48,060 nucleotides of DNA from Gammaproteobacteria bacterium (GCA_020846135.1 JADLEK010000019.1:1-48060); one strand, 5' to 3'; shown: positions 16,812 through 25,820, numbered from the stretch's first letter. Program-made: numbers and translations. Notes: a model not told the origin generated them from the sequence alone.

Positions 16812-18023
16812 ATGCCCGCCTTCCAGTACACCGCCCTCAATGCCAGGGGTCGTCAAAGCAAGGGCCTGATTGAGGCCGATACCCCGCGCATGGCCCGGCA
16901 AATGTTGCGCGAACGCGGCTTGAGTCCGCTGGGCGTTGAAGAAGTCGCCAGTCAGGAGCGGCGGCGGGGCCGGCAACTGTGGGGCTTGCGGATCAGCGCG
17001 ACGGATCTGGCGCTGATCACCCGACAACTGGCGACCCTGGTGGCTTCCGGGTTGCCGCTGGAGGAAGCAGTAGGCGCAGTCGCCCGGCAGGCGGAACAAA
17101 CCCGGTTGAGCGGCTTGCTGCTGGCAGTGCGGGCGCGGGTGCTGGAAGGGCATACCCTAGCGACCGCGCTGGGCGATTTTCCGCAGGTATTCCCCGAGCT
17201 GTACCGGGCGACGGTGGCCGCCGGCGAACAGTCCGGTCATCTGGATGTGGTGTTCGAACGGCTGGCGGATTACACCGAAGCCCGCCAGCAAATGCGCCAG
17301 AAAGTCGGGCTGGCGCTGTTTTATCCATTGCTGCTGACCGGCGTCGCCATTCTGATTGTCGCTGGCCTGTTGACCTATGTGGTGCCGCAGGTGGTGCAGG
17401 TGTTCAGCAGCCTCAATCAACAGTTGCCGCCGCTGACCCGAGGTCTGATTGCCCTCAGCGATTTTCTGCGCCAGTACGGCTGGCTGTTGTTAATAGCGCT
17501 GGCGGGCGGCGCGGTGGCCTGGGTCTACGCGCTGCGCCGGATCGGGTTCCGGCGGCGGGTGCATCAAACCCTGCTGAAACTGCCGCTGCTGGCGCGGCTG
17601 GTGCGGGGCGCCAACACGGCCCGGTTCGCCCGCACCTTCAGCATTCTGATGGCCAGCGGCGTGCCGGTGCTGGAGGCGTTGCGGATTTCGGCGCAGGTGA
17701 TGAGCAATCTGCCGATGCGCGAGGCGGTCGAGCAGGCCGCAGCGCGGGTCAAGGAAGGGGCCAGCCTGTTCAAGGCGATTAGCAATAGCGGTTATTTCCC
17801 ACCGATGACCTTGCAACTGATCGCCAGCGGCGAAGCCAGCGGCCGGCTGGAAAACATGCTGGAGCGAGCGGCGGTCCAGCAGGAACGTGAAACTGAAACC
17901 CTGATCGCGGCCCTGCTGGGGATTTTCGAACCGATGCTGATTCTGGTGATGGGCGGGGTGGTGCTGATCATCGTGCTGGCGATTCTGCTGCCGATTTTTG
18001 ACCTCAATCAACTGGTGCATTGA
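16812..18023 (+). CDS. gspF: Type II secretion system inner-membrane platform protein
   Basis: A 403-residue GspF. It has the two duplicated GspF cytoplasmic domains and three membrane helices: LLLTGVAILIVAGLLTYVVP, WLLLIALAGGAVAWVYAL and the C-terminal LGIFEPMLILVMGGVVLIIV. Signatures include FQYTALNARGRQSKG at the N-terminus, LALITRQLATLVASGLPLEEA, and ARTFSILMASGVPVLEAL. It anchors the GspE motor and rotates or rearranges pseudopilins during assembly. The gene starts 3 bp after gspE. No gspG-N genes follow; the next gene (an alcohol dehydrogenase) is convergent, so the remaining secretion genes must lie elsewhere. Confidence 0.95.
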   Translation: MPAFQYTALNARGRQSKGLIEADTPRMARQMLRERGLSPLGVEEVASQERRRGRQLWGLRISATDLALITRQLATLVASGLPLEEAVGAVARQAEQTRLSGLLLAVRARVLEGHTLATALGDFPQVFPELYRATVAAGEQSGHLDVVFERLADYTEARQQMRQKVGLALFYPLLLTGVAILIVAGLLTYVVPQVVQVFSSLNQQLPPLTRGLIALSDFLRQYGWLLLIALAGGAVAWVYALRRIGFRRRVHQTLLKLPLLARLVRGANTARFARTFSILMASGVPVLEALRISAQVMSNLPMREAVEQAAARVKEGASLFKAISNSGYFPPMTLQLIASGEASGRLENMLERAAVQQERETETLIAALLGIFEPMLILVMGGVVLIIVLAILLPIFDLNQLVH

Positions 18024-18085
18024 ATCAGGCCAAGATTCTTTGATATTCACTCCAACCAAACCTAAGGATATTAGCCACGGAAAAA

Positions 18086-18140
18086 CATGGAAAAACACGG
18101 AAATTTTTTATTTTTCAGTGTATTTCCGTGTTCTTCCATG
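18086..18140. repeat. Inverted repeat between gspF and the alcohol dehydrogenase gene
   Basis: The arms at 18086-18104 and 18122-18140 (CATGGAAAAACACGGAAAT and its complement with one mismatch) could form a 19-bp stem with a T-rich 17-nt loop. A related unit (CCACGGAAAAA) lies just before it. The sequence type, tandem (C)ACGGAAA units, is a common dispersed repeat in environmental proteobacteria. It is placed between two convergent genes and could act as a two-way terminator, though no clean U-run follows either arm. The rest of the 210-bp gap shows nothing else. Confidence 0.6.
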
Positions 18141-18233
18141 GCCGGTTTCTGGAATGATGATCGGACGCCCGGTATGGCCTTTTTCAAAGGGGGAGACCAG
18201 CCCGATTCGGTATAACCTTTTCCATAAATCCGC

Positions 18234-19298
18234 TTAAACGCCTTGCGCCTTCAGGGAAGCCGCATCAATGACGAAGCGGTACTTCACGTCACTCTTCACC
18301 ATGCGCTGATAGGCCGCATTGATGTCCTGGATCTGGATGATCTCGATGTCCGACGTAATCCCGTGCTGGCCACAGAAATCCAGCATTTCCTGAGTTTCGG
18401 CAATGCCACCGATCACCGACCCCGCGACGGACTTGCGGCCCAGGATCAGCGGAACGCTGCTCAGCATCGGAGTCAAGTCCCCCAAATATCCAACCAGCAC
18501 CAGCGTTCCACTGAGCGCCAGCGTCGGGAGATAAGGATTGATGTCGTGGACATTGGGAACCGTGTCGATGATCAGATCGAAGCGGCCCTTTACCGCAGAC
18601 ATCTGCGCCTCATCGGTGGACAGCACGACGCGGTCAGCGCCCAGACGGCGGGCGTCAGTCTCCTTGCCGGGCGAACGGGTGAACAGCGTCACCTCAGCCC
18701 CCAGGGCTTTGGCCAGCTTGAGGCCCATGTGGCCCAATCCCCCTAAGCCAACCACAGCCACCCTGGTTCCGGGACCGACCTTCCAGTGGCGCAACGGCGA
18801 CCAGGTGGTGATCCCGGCGCACAGCAGCGGCGCGGCGCCGGCCAGGTCCAGACCGCCCGGAATCTTCACCACGAACTTTTCGGAGGCGACGATCTTCTCG
18901 GAATACCCGCCGTAGGTCGGCTTCTGGTCATGCCGATCATAGGAGCCATAGGTCAGGGTGCTTCCCGCTTCGCAATATTGTTCCAGCCCCTGTTCGCAAG
19001 GCGGGCAATGCTGGCAGGAATCCACCATGCATCCGATCCCCACATGATCCTCAGGCTTGAAGCGGGTGACATCGGCGCCCACCGCCATGACTCGCCCGAT
19101 GATTTCATGGCCGGGAACCAAGGGATAAAAGCTCCAGCCCCAATCGTTATGCGCCATGTGCAGATCGGAGTGACAGACCCCGCAGTACAGAATTTCGATC
19201 ACAACATCGTCAGGGCGCGGTTCCCGACGATCGAAACGGAAGGGAGTCAGTTCGTCCGTTGCTGACTGTGCGGCATAGCCAAATACGTTCATCGTCAT
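18234..19298 (-). CDS. Zinc-dependent alcohol dehydrogenase, YahK/CAD type
   Basis: A 354-residue medium-chain dehydrogenase. The catalytic zinc site is CGVCHSDLH and PGHEIIGRV; the structural zinc site has four cysteines in CQHCPPCEQGLEQYC. The NAD(P) site reads VVGLGGLGHMGLKLAKALG. The preserved YGGYSEKIV segment and overall length are those of the YahK/cinnamyl-alcohol-dehydrogenase group, which reduces aldehydes, usually with NADPH, in the cytoplasm. A GGAG 8 bp before the ATG at 19298 sets the start. It is a single gene, convergent with gspF and divergent from the RDD operon. Confidence 0.9.
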   Translation of the reverse strand: MTMNVFGYAAQSATDELTPFRFDRREPRPDDVVIEILYCGVCHSDLHMAHNDWGWSFYPLVPGHEIIGRVMAVGADVTRFKPEDHVGIGCMVDSCQHCPPCEQGLEQYCEAGSTLTYGSYDRHDQKPTYGGYSEKIVASEKFVVKIPGGLDLAGAAPLLCAGITTWSPLRHWKVGPGTRVAVVGLGGLGHMGLKLAKALGAEVTLFTRSPGKETDARRLGADRVVLSTDEAQMSAVKGRFDLIIDTVPNVHDINPYLPTLALSGTLVLVGYLGDLTPMLSSVPLILGRKSVAGSVIGGIAETQEMLDFCGQHGITSDIEIIQIQDINAAYQRMVKSDVKYRFVIDAASLKAQGV

Positions 19299-19417
19299 TT
19301 CGTTATCTCCGGGTTTGATTTCATTATGAGGTCAGCAAAGCCAATCCGGTTCGCACGAGGTGGGCTGGTTGACGAGATAGAGTATACATAGGGAGAAACC
19401 GCCTTTCTTCAGCCTCT

Positions 19418-19455
19418 GATCCGTGCCATGCTTTTTGATCCGTGCCATGCTTTTT
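19418..19455. repeat. Perfect 19-bp tandem duplication in the leader of the RDD operon
   Basis: The unit gatccgtgccatgcttttt occurs twice back to back (19418-19436 and 19437-19455). It lies 32 bp before the chosen RDD start and within the region where that promoter or leader should be. It may be a recent slippage duplication. Confidence 0.85.
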
Positions 19456-19486
19456 GAGCATCAGTCGCTACCGCCCATCGTTGCCC

Positions 19487-20188
19487 ATGATCAACCTTGA
19501 ACCGGCCTTGCTGGATACCGTTCGCCATCTGGAAACCCCCGAAGGCATTACCCTGAGTCTGCGGGTAGCCGGGCCGGTGGCGCGAGCGCTGGCCTGGAGC
19601 ATCGATCTGCTGATCAAATATACGGCGTTGCTGATGTTGTTGCTGGCGCTGACGATCCTGAGCCGGGGCGGGTTTGGACTCTGGCTGATCGCGTTGTTCC
19701 TGACCGAGTGGCTCTATCCGGCGCTGTTCGAGGTCTACGCCAGCGGCGCAACTCCCGGCAAAAAGGCGCTGGGCCTGATCGTGGTTCACGCCAACGGTAC
19801 GCCGGTGGCCTGGCCGGCGGCGCTGATTCGCAACCTGTTGTGCGCGGTTGATTTCCTGCCGGTGCTGTATGGGTTCGGGGTGATCGCCATGTTCAGCAAC
19901 CGCGATTTTCAGCGCCTCGGCGATCTGGCTGCCGGCACAGTCGTGATTTACCGCGACTCACCGGTGCTTGCGCCCAGCTTCCCGCCTGGTCTGGCCTTGC
20001 CGCCGCCGCCGCTGAGTCTGGCCGAACAGCAGTTGATGATCGATTTCGCCGACCGGGGCGCGACCCTCAATCCCGACCGGCAGGCGGAACTGGCCGGCTT
20101 GCTAACCGGTTTGACCCGGCAATCGGGGATCGCCGGCGTCGAGCGGATCCGCGCCTACGCCCGCTGGCTGACCGGAGCGCAATCGTGA
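19487..20188 (+). CDS. RDD-family membrane protein
   Basis: A 233-residue RDD-family protein from the ATG at 19487; the upstream in-frame GTG at 19442 lies inside the tandem duplication and is unlikely. It opens with LETPEGITLSLRVAGPVARA, and the RDD signature Arg-x-x-x-x-Asp pair lies in ALAWSIDLL. Membrane helices are TALLMLLLALTILS, WLIALFLTEWLYPALFEVY and AALIRNLLCAVDFLPVLYGF. The later conserved segment is SNRDFQRLGDLAAGTVV. RDD proteins are inner-membrane proteins of unclear role, some linked to ion transport. It overlaps the SpoIIM-type gene by 4 bp and heads a five-gene unit ending with a MoxR ATPase. Confidence 0.85.
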   Translation: MINLEPALLDTVRHLETPEGITLSLRVAGPVARALAWSIDLLIKYTALLMLLLALTILSRGGFGLWLIALFLTEWLYPALFEVYASGATPGKKALGLIVVHANGTPVAWPAALIRNLLCAVDFLPVLYGFGVIAMFSNRDFQRLGDLAAGTVVIYRDSPVLAPSFPPGLALPPPPLSLAEQQLMIDFADRGATLNPDRQAELAGLLTGLTRQSGIAGVERIRAYARWLTGAQS

Positions 20189-21165
20189 AACAACGCCAGT
20201 TTGAAACCCATCATGGCGCAGACTGGCAAGCCTTCGCCGCCCAACTGGATCGGCTGGAGCGGCGGCCGGTTCCGAAAAACGCGCCCAAATCCGCGCCATT
20301 GCCGGTGCTGGAACTGCCTGCCGCCTACCGGCAACTGTGTCAGCACCTGGCGATTGCCCGCAGCCGCCGCTATGGCAGCGCGTTGCTGACCCGGCTGAAT
20401 CAGTTGGCGTTACGCGCCTATCAGCAACTCTATCGCGGTCCCCAGGGACGCTGGCAGGCGGTACTCGATTTTCTGACCCGCGACTTTCCGCAGCGGGTTC
20501 GGGCCGATGCTGGGTTGTTCTGGCTGTGTACGGCGCTGTTTTACCTGCCGTTGCTGGGCATGGGACTGGCGGTTTATCAGGCTCCGGAGCTGATTTATAG
20601 CCTGCTGGAGCCGGAAGCCGTCGCCGATCTGGAGGCGATGTATGCGCTGGAACGCCCCACCGTCGACCGGGCTGCGTCCAGCGATCTGGCGATGTTCGGC
20701 TACTACATCTACAACAACATCGGCCTCGGTTTTCGCACCTTCGCCGGCGGGATGTTGCTGGGGATCGGGGCGGCGTTCATGTTGCTGTTCAACGGGCTGT
20801 TTATCGGCGCGGTGTCCGGCTACCTGACCGCCCGGGGTCTGACCGAGACCTTCTACACCTTCATCGCCGGTCATGGCGCATTTGAACTGACCGGGGTCGT
20901 GCTGGCCGGAGTAGCCGGACTGAAACTGGGCTGGGCGGTGGTCGCGCCGGGCCGATTGCGTCGGGGCGAAGCCTTGCGTCGGGCGGCGACGGGTGGAGTG
21001 CGGCTGATTATTGGCGTGGTGGCGCTGCTGACCCTGGCGGCGTTCATCGAAGCGTTCTGGTCGTCCAACCACGCCATCCCGTCCGAGGTGAAATATGCGG
21101 TTGGCGCAACCGGCTGGTTGCTGGTGATCCTCTACCTGAGCCGGGCCGGTCGCCATGCAGCTTGA
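20185..21165 (+). CDS. Stage II sporulation protein M-like membrane protein (COG1300)
   Basis: A 326-residue integral membrane protein of the SpoIIM/COG1300 family, despite the non-sporulating host. It has a soluble N-terminal part (helical, charged, to about residue 110) and several hydrophobic segments: LFWLCTALFYLPLLGMGLAV, FAGGMLLGIGAAFMLLFNGL, GAFELTGVVLAGVAGLKLG and LIIGVVALLTLAAFIEAFW. The motif FGYYIYNNIGLGFRTFAGG followed by FIAGHGAFELTG is diagnostic. In proteobacteria such genes sit with RDD and MoxR genes, and the products may form a membrane complex served by the MoxR chaperone. It overlaps its neighbours by 4 and 11 bp. Confidence 0.85.
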   Translation: MKQRQFETHHGADWQAFAAQLDRLERRPVPKNAPKSAPLPVLELPAAYRQLCQHLAIARSRRYGSALLTRLNQLALRAYQQLYRGPQGRWQAVLDFLTRDFPQRVRADAGLFWLCTALFYLPLLGMGLAVYQAPELIYSLLEPEAVADLEAMYALERPTVDRAASSDLAMFGYYIYNNIGLGFRTFAGGMLLGIGAAFMLLFNGLFIGAVSGYLTARGLTETFYTFIAGHGAFELTGVVLAGVAGLKLGWAVVAPGRLRRGEALRRAATGGVRLIIGVVALLTLAAFIEAFWSSNHAIPSEVKYAVGATGWLLVILYLSRAGRHAA

Positions 21166-22678
21166 AGCCGCCGCTGCCGAATTGCGCCCGCGTAACCCGT
21201 GGGAGGCGACCGATCTGGGGGTGGCGATGGTGCGCCGCTGGATCGGGCCGGTTTATGGCGCGTGGTTTACCGTAACCTTGCCGCTGTTCCTGCTGCTGCA
21301 TCTGCTGTGCTGGGACCGCTGGTGGCTGGTCCCGTGGTTGCTGTGGTGGCTCAAGCCCTTGCTGGATCGAGCGCCGCTGTATGTCCTCAGTCATGCCCTG
21401 TTTGGCGATCCGCCGCATCATCGTCAGTTCGAGCGGGCCTTGCCCGGCCTGCTGTTCCGACAGGCATTGGCCGCGCTGACCTGGCGGCGCTTTGATATGG
21501 CCCGTTCGTTCACCCTGCCAGTTACGCAGCTCGAGGGGTTAACCGGCAAGACCCGTCGGCAACGGCTGCGCGATCTGGGTCAGCCGGGCCGGGGACCGGC
21601 GGTCTGGTTGACCGTCGTTTGCGCCAATCTGGAACTGGCGCTGGATTTCGCTCTGGTGATGCTGATCTGGTTCCTGATCCCCGACTTCGTGGCCCTGCAT
21701 TTCAGCGATCTGGTCGATGACAGCAGCGAGTGGGGGCAATTGTGGCTGAACGTGGTGGGCCTGTTCGGGATGAGTCTGGTGGAACCGGGCTATGTCGCCG
21801 CCGGTTTTGCCCTGTACCTGAACCGGCGCACTGAACTGGAGGCGTGGGATCTGGAACTCGGCTTCCGGCGACTGGCGGCGCGGCTGACCAGGGTCGGACA
21901 AGTGGCGGCGGGACTGGCGATGCTGGCGGTGGCGCTGAGTCTGCTCACCATGCCGGGGATTGGCTGGGCCAATAATGCGGATTCAGCCCTTTGCGAGCAG
22001 CGGCGCACTCGGGAAGCGGAACTGGCCCAATCCGCTAGTCCGGTACAACAGGCGCTGGCGGAAACCTTGCGGGAACCGGAATTGCAGGTCTGCGAAACCC
22101 AGGAACGCTGGCGCTGGCGGGAAGATCAAACGCCGGAACCGCCGTCGGAACCGGAACCGCGTTCTGACGGATTCGCCCACTGGTTCGCGGTCGTGGTGGA
22201 AACCCTGCTGTGGTTCGCCTTTGGTCTGTTCATTGCGGTCGCGGGCTGGTGGGCCATACGGAAAGCGCCTCGGACCCTGGCCCGCCTTCGCCAGCGTCCG
22301 GTCCGGTTGTCCTCATTGCCGGTCCAGGGTCGTGATGAACCGCTCTCGCCGCCGGCCGCCGATCTGGCCGATCAAGCCTGGCGGTTGTGGAATGCCGGCC
22401 AATCCCGAGAGGCGTTGCTAATGCTGTATCGGGGCAGTCTGGCCGGGCTGGCGACCCATTACCGGTTGCCGGCCCCGGTCAGCGCCACTGAGGATGAATG
22501 CCTGCGGCTGGCAACAACCCATCTGGCCGATCCGGAACTGCTCGACTTTTTCCGCCGCCTGACCCGCAGTTGGCAAGCCGCTGCCTATGCCCATCGTGCG
22601 CCGGATGCGGCAATCGCGCAGGCGCTGTGCCAACAATGGCCCCGCTATTTCGCCGCCAGTCACGAGTTGCCGGCATGA
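21155..22678 (+). CDS. DUF4129 domain membrane protein
   Basis: A 507-residue membrane protein. The N-terminal half has helices such as FTVTLPLFLLLHLLCW and LALDFALVMLIWFLIPDFV and LVEPGYVAAGFALYL. A periplasmic stretch rich in Glu/Arg/Pro follows, then the helix VVVETLLWFAFGLFIAVAGW, and a C-terminal cytoplasmic DUF4129 domain with DQAWRLWNAGQSREALLMLY and YRLPAPVSATEDECLRLA. DUF4129 domains often accompany MoxR/DUF58 systems and are sometimes fused to transglutaminases; no transglutaminase core is seen here. Function is unknown; the operon context points to a membrane-associated assembly or stress-response complex. Confidence 0.8.
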   Translation: MQLEAAAAELRPRNPWEATDLGVAMVRRWIGPVYGAWFTVTLPLFLLLHLLCWDRWWLVPWLLWWLKPLLDRAPLYVLSHALFGDPPHHRQFERALPGLLFRQALAALTWRRFDMARSFTLPVTQLEGLTGKTRRQRLRDLGQPGRGPAVWLTVVCANLELALDFALVMLIWFLIPDFVALHFSDLVDDSSEWGQLWLNVVGLFGMSLVEPGYVAAGFALYLNRRTELEAWDLELGFRRLAARLTRVGQVAAGLAMLAVALSLLTMPGIGWANNADSALCEQRRTREAELAQSASPVQQALAETLREPELQVCETQERWRWREDQTPEPPSEPEPRSDGFAHWFAVVVETLLWFAFGLFIAVAGWWAIRKAPRTLARLRQRPVRLSSLPVQGRDEPLSPPAADLADQAWRLWNAGQSREALLMLYRGSLAGLATHYRLPAPVSATEDECLRLATTHLADPELLDFFRRLTRSWQAAAYAHRAPDAAIAQALCQQWPRYFAASHELPA

Positions 22679-23703
22679 CCCGCCGCTGGCTTTGGTTGCT
22701 GCCGTTGACGCTGTTGGCGCTGATTCTGGTGGGTACGCTGGCGCTGTGGCTGAGTCAAAATCTGGTGCAGCGCAGCGAAGAGATGTACACCGGCGCTGGC
22801 GAGGCTGCCCGGCGCAATCCGTTTTACACCGCCGACCGGTTGTTGACCCGGCTGGGCCGCACCGTTCACAGCGTCCGCCGGCTCGATGATCTGCCCGATC
22901 CGCCGAATCCCGCCGACACCGTGTTGATCGCGATCCCGACTTACGCCCTCAGCGCCGCCGCCAGTCAACGGTTATTGGACTGGGTGCAACAAGGCGGGCA
23001 TGCGCTGATCGGGGTTCAGCATGAACACCAGCCCGGCCAGGGTCTGGATCATTTGCTTAACGCACTGCAAGTCCGCAGTCATCGCGTGGAATCGACCACC
23101 AGCGAACCTGTTCCGGTATTGCTGAATCAGGCCACGCCGCCGCTCCAGGTGCGCTTTCAATCGGCGCTGCTTCTGAATGATGCGCCGTGGCTGCCGCTGC
23201 GCTGGGGCCAGGGCCGGATTACGCTGCTGACCGATCTGAGTCTGTTCGATAACCGCCGGCTGGCCGATCACGATCACGCCGAGTTCCTGTGGGCGCTGCT
23301 GGAGCAGCATCCGGGCGGCGCGATCTGGTTGCAATACCGGCTGTTGACGCCGTCGCTGGCGCAACTGTTGTGGCAACACGCCTGGATGCCGCTGTCAGGA
23401 TTGATCTTGACCCTGCTGGCGGCGCTGTGGCATTACAGCCGGCGGCTGGGGCCGGTGCTGGTTCCCCGCGCCAGCGAACCGCGCCGGCTGGTCGATCACC
23501 TGCAAGTCAGTTCCCGATTCCTCTGGCGACATGGCGCGGGGCCGATGTTATTGCACGCCGCCCGCCAGTATGCCCAACGTCGCCGGGCGGGTGGGCCGCC
23601 CGATCCTGCGCTCATGGACGCTTCCGATCAGCCGCTGACCGAACGTGAACTGGTCAATCTTCTCCAAACCCTGCAACGTCTCGATATCCGCCCCCATGAA
23701 TGA
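22675..23703 (+). CDS. DUF4350 domain membrane protein
   Basis: A 342-residue protein starting at an ATG that overlaps the previous stop (ATGA). An N-terminal signal anchor (WLWLLPLTLLALILVGTLALWL) leads into an extracytoplasmic DUF4350 domain: NPFYTADRLLTRLG, TVLIAIPTYALSAAASQRLLDWVQQGGHALIG, and WGQGRITLLTDLSLFDN...LADHDHAEFL. A second helix (AWMPLSGLILTLLAALWHY) is followed by a cytoplasmic tail with LVDHLQVSSRFLWRHGAG. The fold resembles a Rossmann-like glutamine-amidotransferase-type domain used as a binding module, but the role is unknown. The upstream in-frame extension to 22498 is only an open frame in the DUF4129 gene. Confidence 0.82.
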   Translation: MTRRWLWLLPLTLLALILVGTLALWLSQNLVQRSEEMYTGAGEAARRNPFYTADRLLTRLGRTVHSVRRLDDLPDPPNPADTVLIAIPTYALSAAASQRLLDWVQQGGHALIGVQHEHQPGQGLDHLLNALQVRSHRVESTTSEPVPVLLNQATPPLQVRFQSALLLNDAPWLPLRWGQGRITLLTDLSLFDNRRLADHDHAEFLWALLEQHPGGAIWLQYRLLTPSLAQLLWQHAWMPLSGLILTLLAALWHYSRRLGPVLVPRASEPRRLVDHLQVSSRFLWRHGAGPMLLHAARQYAQRRRAGGPPDPALMDASDQPLTERELVNLLQTLQRLDIRPHE

Positions 23704-24700
23704 AACCACGACACCTCCCGACCGGACGCCACCGACTGAGCTAGAACTGCAAGGCGCATGGGACTTGCTGCACACCCTGCGCGAAGCCATCGGTCAGGCG
23801 CTGATCGGTCAGCGTGCGGTAGTCGATCAAGTGCTGATCGCGCTGTGCGCCGCCGGCCATGTCTTGATCGAAGGGGTGCCGGGACTGGGGAAAACCCTGC
23901 TGGCGCGGGCCTTGTCCACCGCTATTGCCGCCCGGTTCGCCCGGATTCAGTTCACTGCCGATCTGATGCCGAGCGACGTCACCGGTCATGCGCTCTATAA
24001 CCTGCGCGAGGAGCGGTTTGAAATCCGCCGGGGACCAGTGTTTTGCAATTTCCTGCTGGCGGATGAAATCAACCGCGCTCCGGCTAAAACTCAGGCGGCG
24101 CTGCTGGAGGTGATGCAGGAAGGTCAGGTCACGATTGAGGGCCAGTCTTTCCCGTTGCCGCCGCCGTTCATGACCCTGGCGACTCAGAATCCGATTGAAC
24201 ACGAAGGCACTTACCCGCTGCCGGAAGCGCAACTCGACCGGTTTTTGCTGAAAATCCAGATGGACTATCCCACCCCGGCGGAAGAAGCCGCGCTGGTGCG
24301 CGCGATCACCGGTGGGCAGGTCGGCGACAAGCTGGATGTCTCGCAAGTGCCGGCAGCCGCTGATGGCGATGCGGTGCTGGGCTTGCAGCGGATCGCCGCC
24401 CGGTTGCGGCTGGATGATGCAGTGCTGGACTATGCGGTGCGACTGACCGCAGCGACCCGGACCACGCCCGGTTTCGCGATTGGGGCCGGGCCGCGCGGCA
24501 GTCTGGCGCTGGTGCGCGCCGCCCGCGCCCAGGCTTTGCTGAATCAGCGGGATTTCGTGACTCCCGATGACCTGAAGGCGATCGTCAAACCGGCTTTGCG
24601 GCATCGGCTGACTTTGGCGGCGGAGTATGAAATGGAAGGAGCGCAGGTCGATGAAGTGCTGGATGATCTGTTGCGGCGGGTGGCTGCGCCGCGAGTTTGA
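23696..24700 (+). CDS. MoxR-family AAA+ ATPase
   Basis: A 334-residue MoxR ATPase from the ATG at 23696, overlapping the DUF4350 gene by 8 bp. Walker A is EGVPGLGKTLLARAL, the sensor region reads FTADLMPSDVTGHALY, Walker B is FLLADEINRAPAKTQAALLEVMQE, and the arginine-finger region follows TQNPIEHEGTYPLPEAQLDRF. The C-terminal lid domain is complete. MoxR enzymes act as chaperones that mature or insert cofactors into partner complexes, typically together with a DUF58/VWA protein. Here it is the last gene of the RDD-SpoIIM-DUF4129-DUF4350 unit, and no DUF58 gene follows; a repeat and sohB come next. Confidence 0.92.
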   Translation: MNETTTPPDRTPPTELELQGAWDLLHTLREAIGQALIGQRAVVDQVLIALCAAGHVLIEGVPGLGKTLLARALSTAIAARFARIQFTADLMPSDVTGHALYNLREERFEIRRGPVFCNFLLADEINRAPAKTQAALLEVMQEGQVTIEGQSFPLPPPFMTLATQNPIEHEGTYPLPEAQLDRFLLKIQMDYPTPAEEAALVRAITGGQVGDKLDVSQVPAAADGDAVLGLQRIAARLRLDDAVLDYAVRLTAATRTTPGFAIGAGPRGSLALVRAARAQALLNQRDFVTPDDLKAIVKPALRHRLTLAAEYEMEGAQVDEVLDDLLRRVAAPRV

Positions 24701-24715
24701 ATCGGTTTCAACCCT

Positions 24716-24785
24716 GTAGGGTGGGCACGACCCACCATTTGATGCACGGCGGATCGGCGATGAAGGCAGGCCGTGCCTACCCTAC
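24716..24785. repeat. Dispersed inverted repeat (GTAGGGTGGGCACG type)
   Basis: The arms GTAGGGTGGGCACG (24716-24729) and CGTGCCTACCCTAC (24772-24785) are complementary with one mismatch and enclose a 42-bp middle part that includes cgacccacc. It is the same general class as the repeat at 45271 and is of a kind often scattered between genes. It separates moxR from sohB and could end transcription of the five-gene operon. Confidence 0.75.
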
Positions 24786-24821
24786 ACGGCTACTTTTCTT
24801 GATTGACTGGAGAATGAAGCA

Positions 24822-25820
24822 ATGGAATTCATGAACGAATACGGGATGTTTCTGGCCAAGGCCGCCACCTTTGTCGCGGCGATCCTGGTTGTGGCCGGTG
24901 GGCTGGTCGCCATGATCGGGCGCGGCGGCGAGGAAGGCGGCAGTCGGGGGCGGCTGGATATCCGCCATCTGAATGAGGATTACCGCCAGATAACGGCCAT
25001 GATCAAGGAAGCCACCTTGTCGAAAAAGGCGCTCAAGCGGTTTAACAAGGAGCAGAAAGCGAAGGAGAAGGAACGGGAAAAAACCGAGCGCCGCCGGATA
25101 TTCGTCCTGAACTTTAATGGTGACATCCGGGCGGTCGCGGTCGCGTCATTGCGCGAAGAAATCACCGCAGTGCTGAATGTTGTCCAGCCGGAAGATGAGG
25201 TCATGGTGCGCCTGGAAAGCGCTGGCGGGCTGGTTCACGCCTATGGACTCGCAGCGGCGCAATTGCTGCGGATTCGTGACCGGCGGGTGAAACTGACCGT
25301 GGCGGTGGATAAAGTCGCGGCCAGCGGCGGCTATATGATGGCGTGTGTCGCTGACCGGATTATTGCCGCGCCCTTCGCTATCCTCGGCTCGATTGGCGTG
25401 ATCGCGCAGTTGCCCAATTTCAACCGGCTGCTTAAGAAACACGATATTGACTATGAGCAGTTCATGGCGGGCGAATTCAAGCGCACCGTCACCATTCTCG
25501 GCGAAAACACCGATCAGGGCCGGCGCAAATTTCAGGAAGAAATCGAGGAAGCGCACACCCTGTTCAAGGACTTCGTGAAGACCCACCGGCCACAGGTTGA
25601 TTTGGAGCGGGTGGCGACCGGCGAACACTGGTATGGGAGTCAGGCGCTGGAATGTCGATTAGTGGATGAATTGCGCACTAGCGATGATGTGTTGCTGGAT
25701 GCCAGCGCCGGAGCCGATCTGTACGAAATCGCCTATACCACCAAAAAACCGTGGCTGGCGCGGCTGCTGGCGCATACCAGCGAGGCGCTGGGGACAGGTT
25801 TAGGCCATTTCCTGAAATGA
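24822..25820 (+). CDS. sohB: S49-family protease SohB
   Basis: A 332-residue membrane-bound serine protease. An N-terminal helix (FLAKAATFVAAILVVAGGLVA) is followed by a charged coiled region rich in Lys/Glu (KKALKRFNKEQKAKEKEREK) and the S49 ClpP-like core: ILNFNGDIRAVAVASLREE-like strand, RLESAGGLVHAYG, and the catalytic Ser in DKVAASGGYMMACVAD, with IGSIG-type segment AILGSIGVIAQLPN. The protease faces the periplasm and degrades membrane or signal peptides. A GGAG precedes the ATG at 24822. The overall length is close to E. coli SohB. It stands between the moxR repeat and hemH. Confidence 0.92.
   Translation: MEFMNEYGMFLAKAATFVAAILVVAGGLVAMIGRGGEEGGSRGRLDIRHLNEDYRQITAMIKEATLSKKALKRFNKEQKAKEKEREKTERRRIFVLNFNGDIRAVAVASLREEITAVLNVVQPEDEVMVRLESAGGLVHAYGLAAAQLLRIRDRRVKLTVAVDKVAASGGYMMACVADRIIAAPFAILGSIGVIAQLPNFNRLLKKHDIDYEQFMAGEFKRTVTILGENTDQGRRKFQEEIEEAHTLFKDFVKTHRPQVDLERVATGEHWYGSQALECRLVDELRTSDDVLLDASAGADLYEIAYTTKKPWLARLLAHTSEALGTGLGHFLK

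Noticed and set aside
22498..22674. Longer DUF4350 protein
   Set aside because: The extension is an out-of-frame reading of the DUF4129 gene, while an ATGA overlap gives a natural start at 22675.
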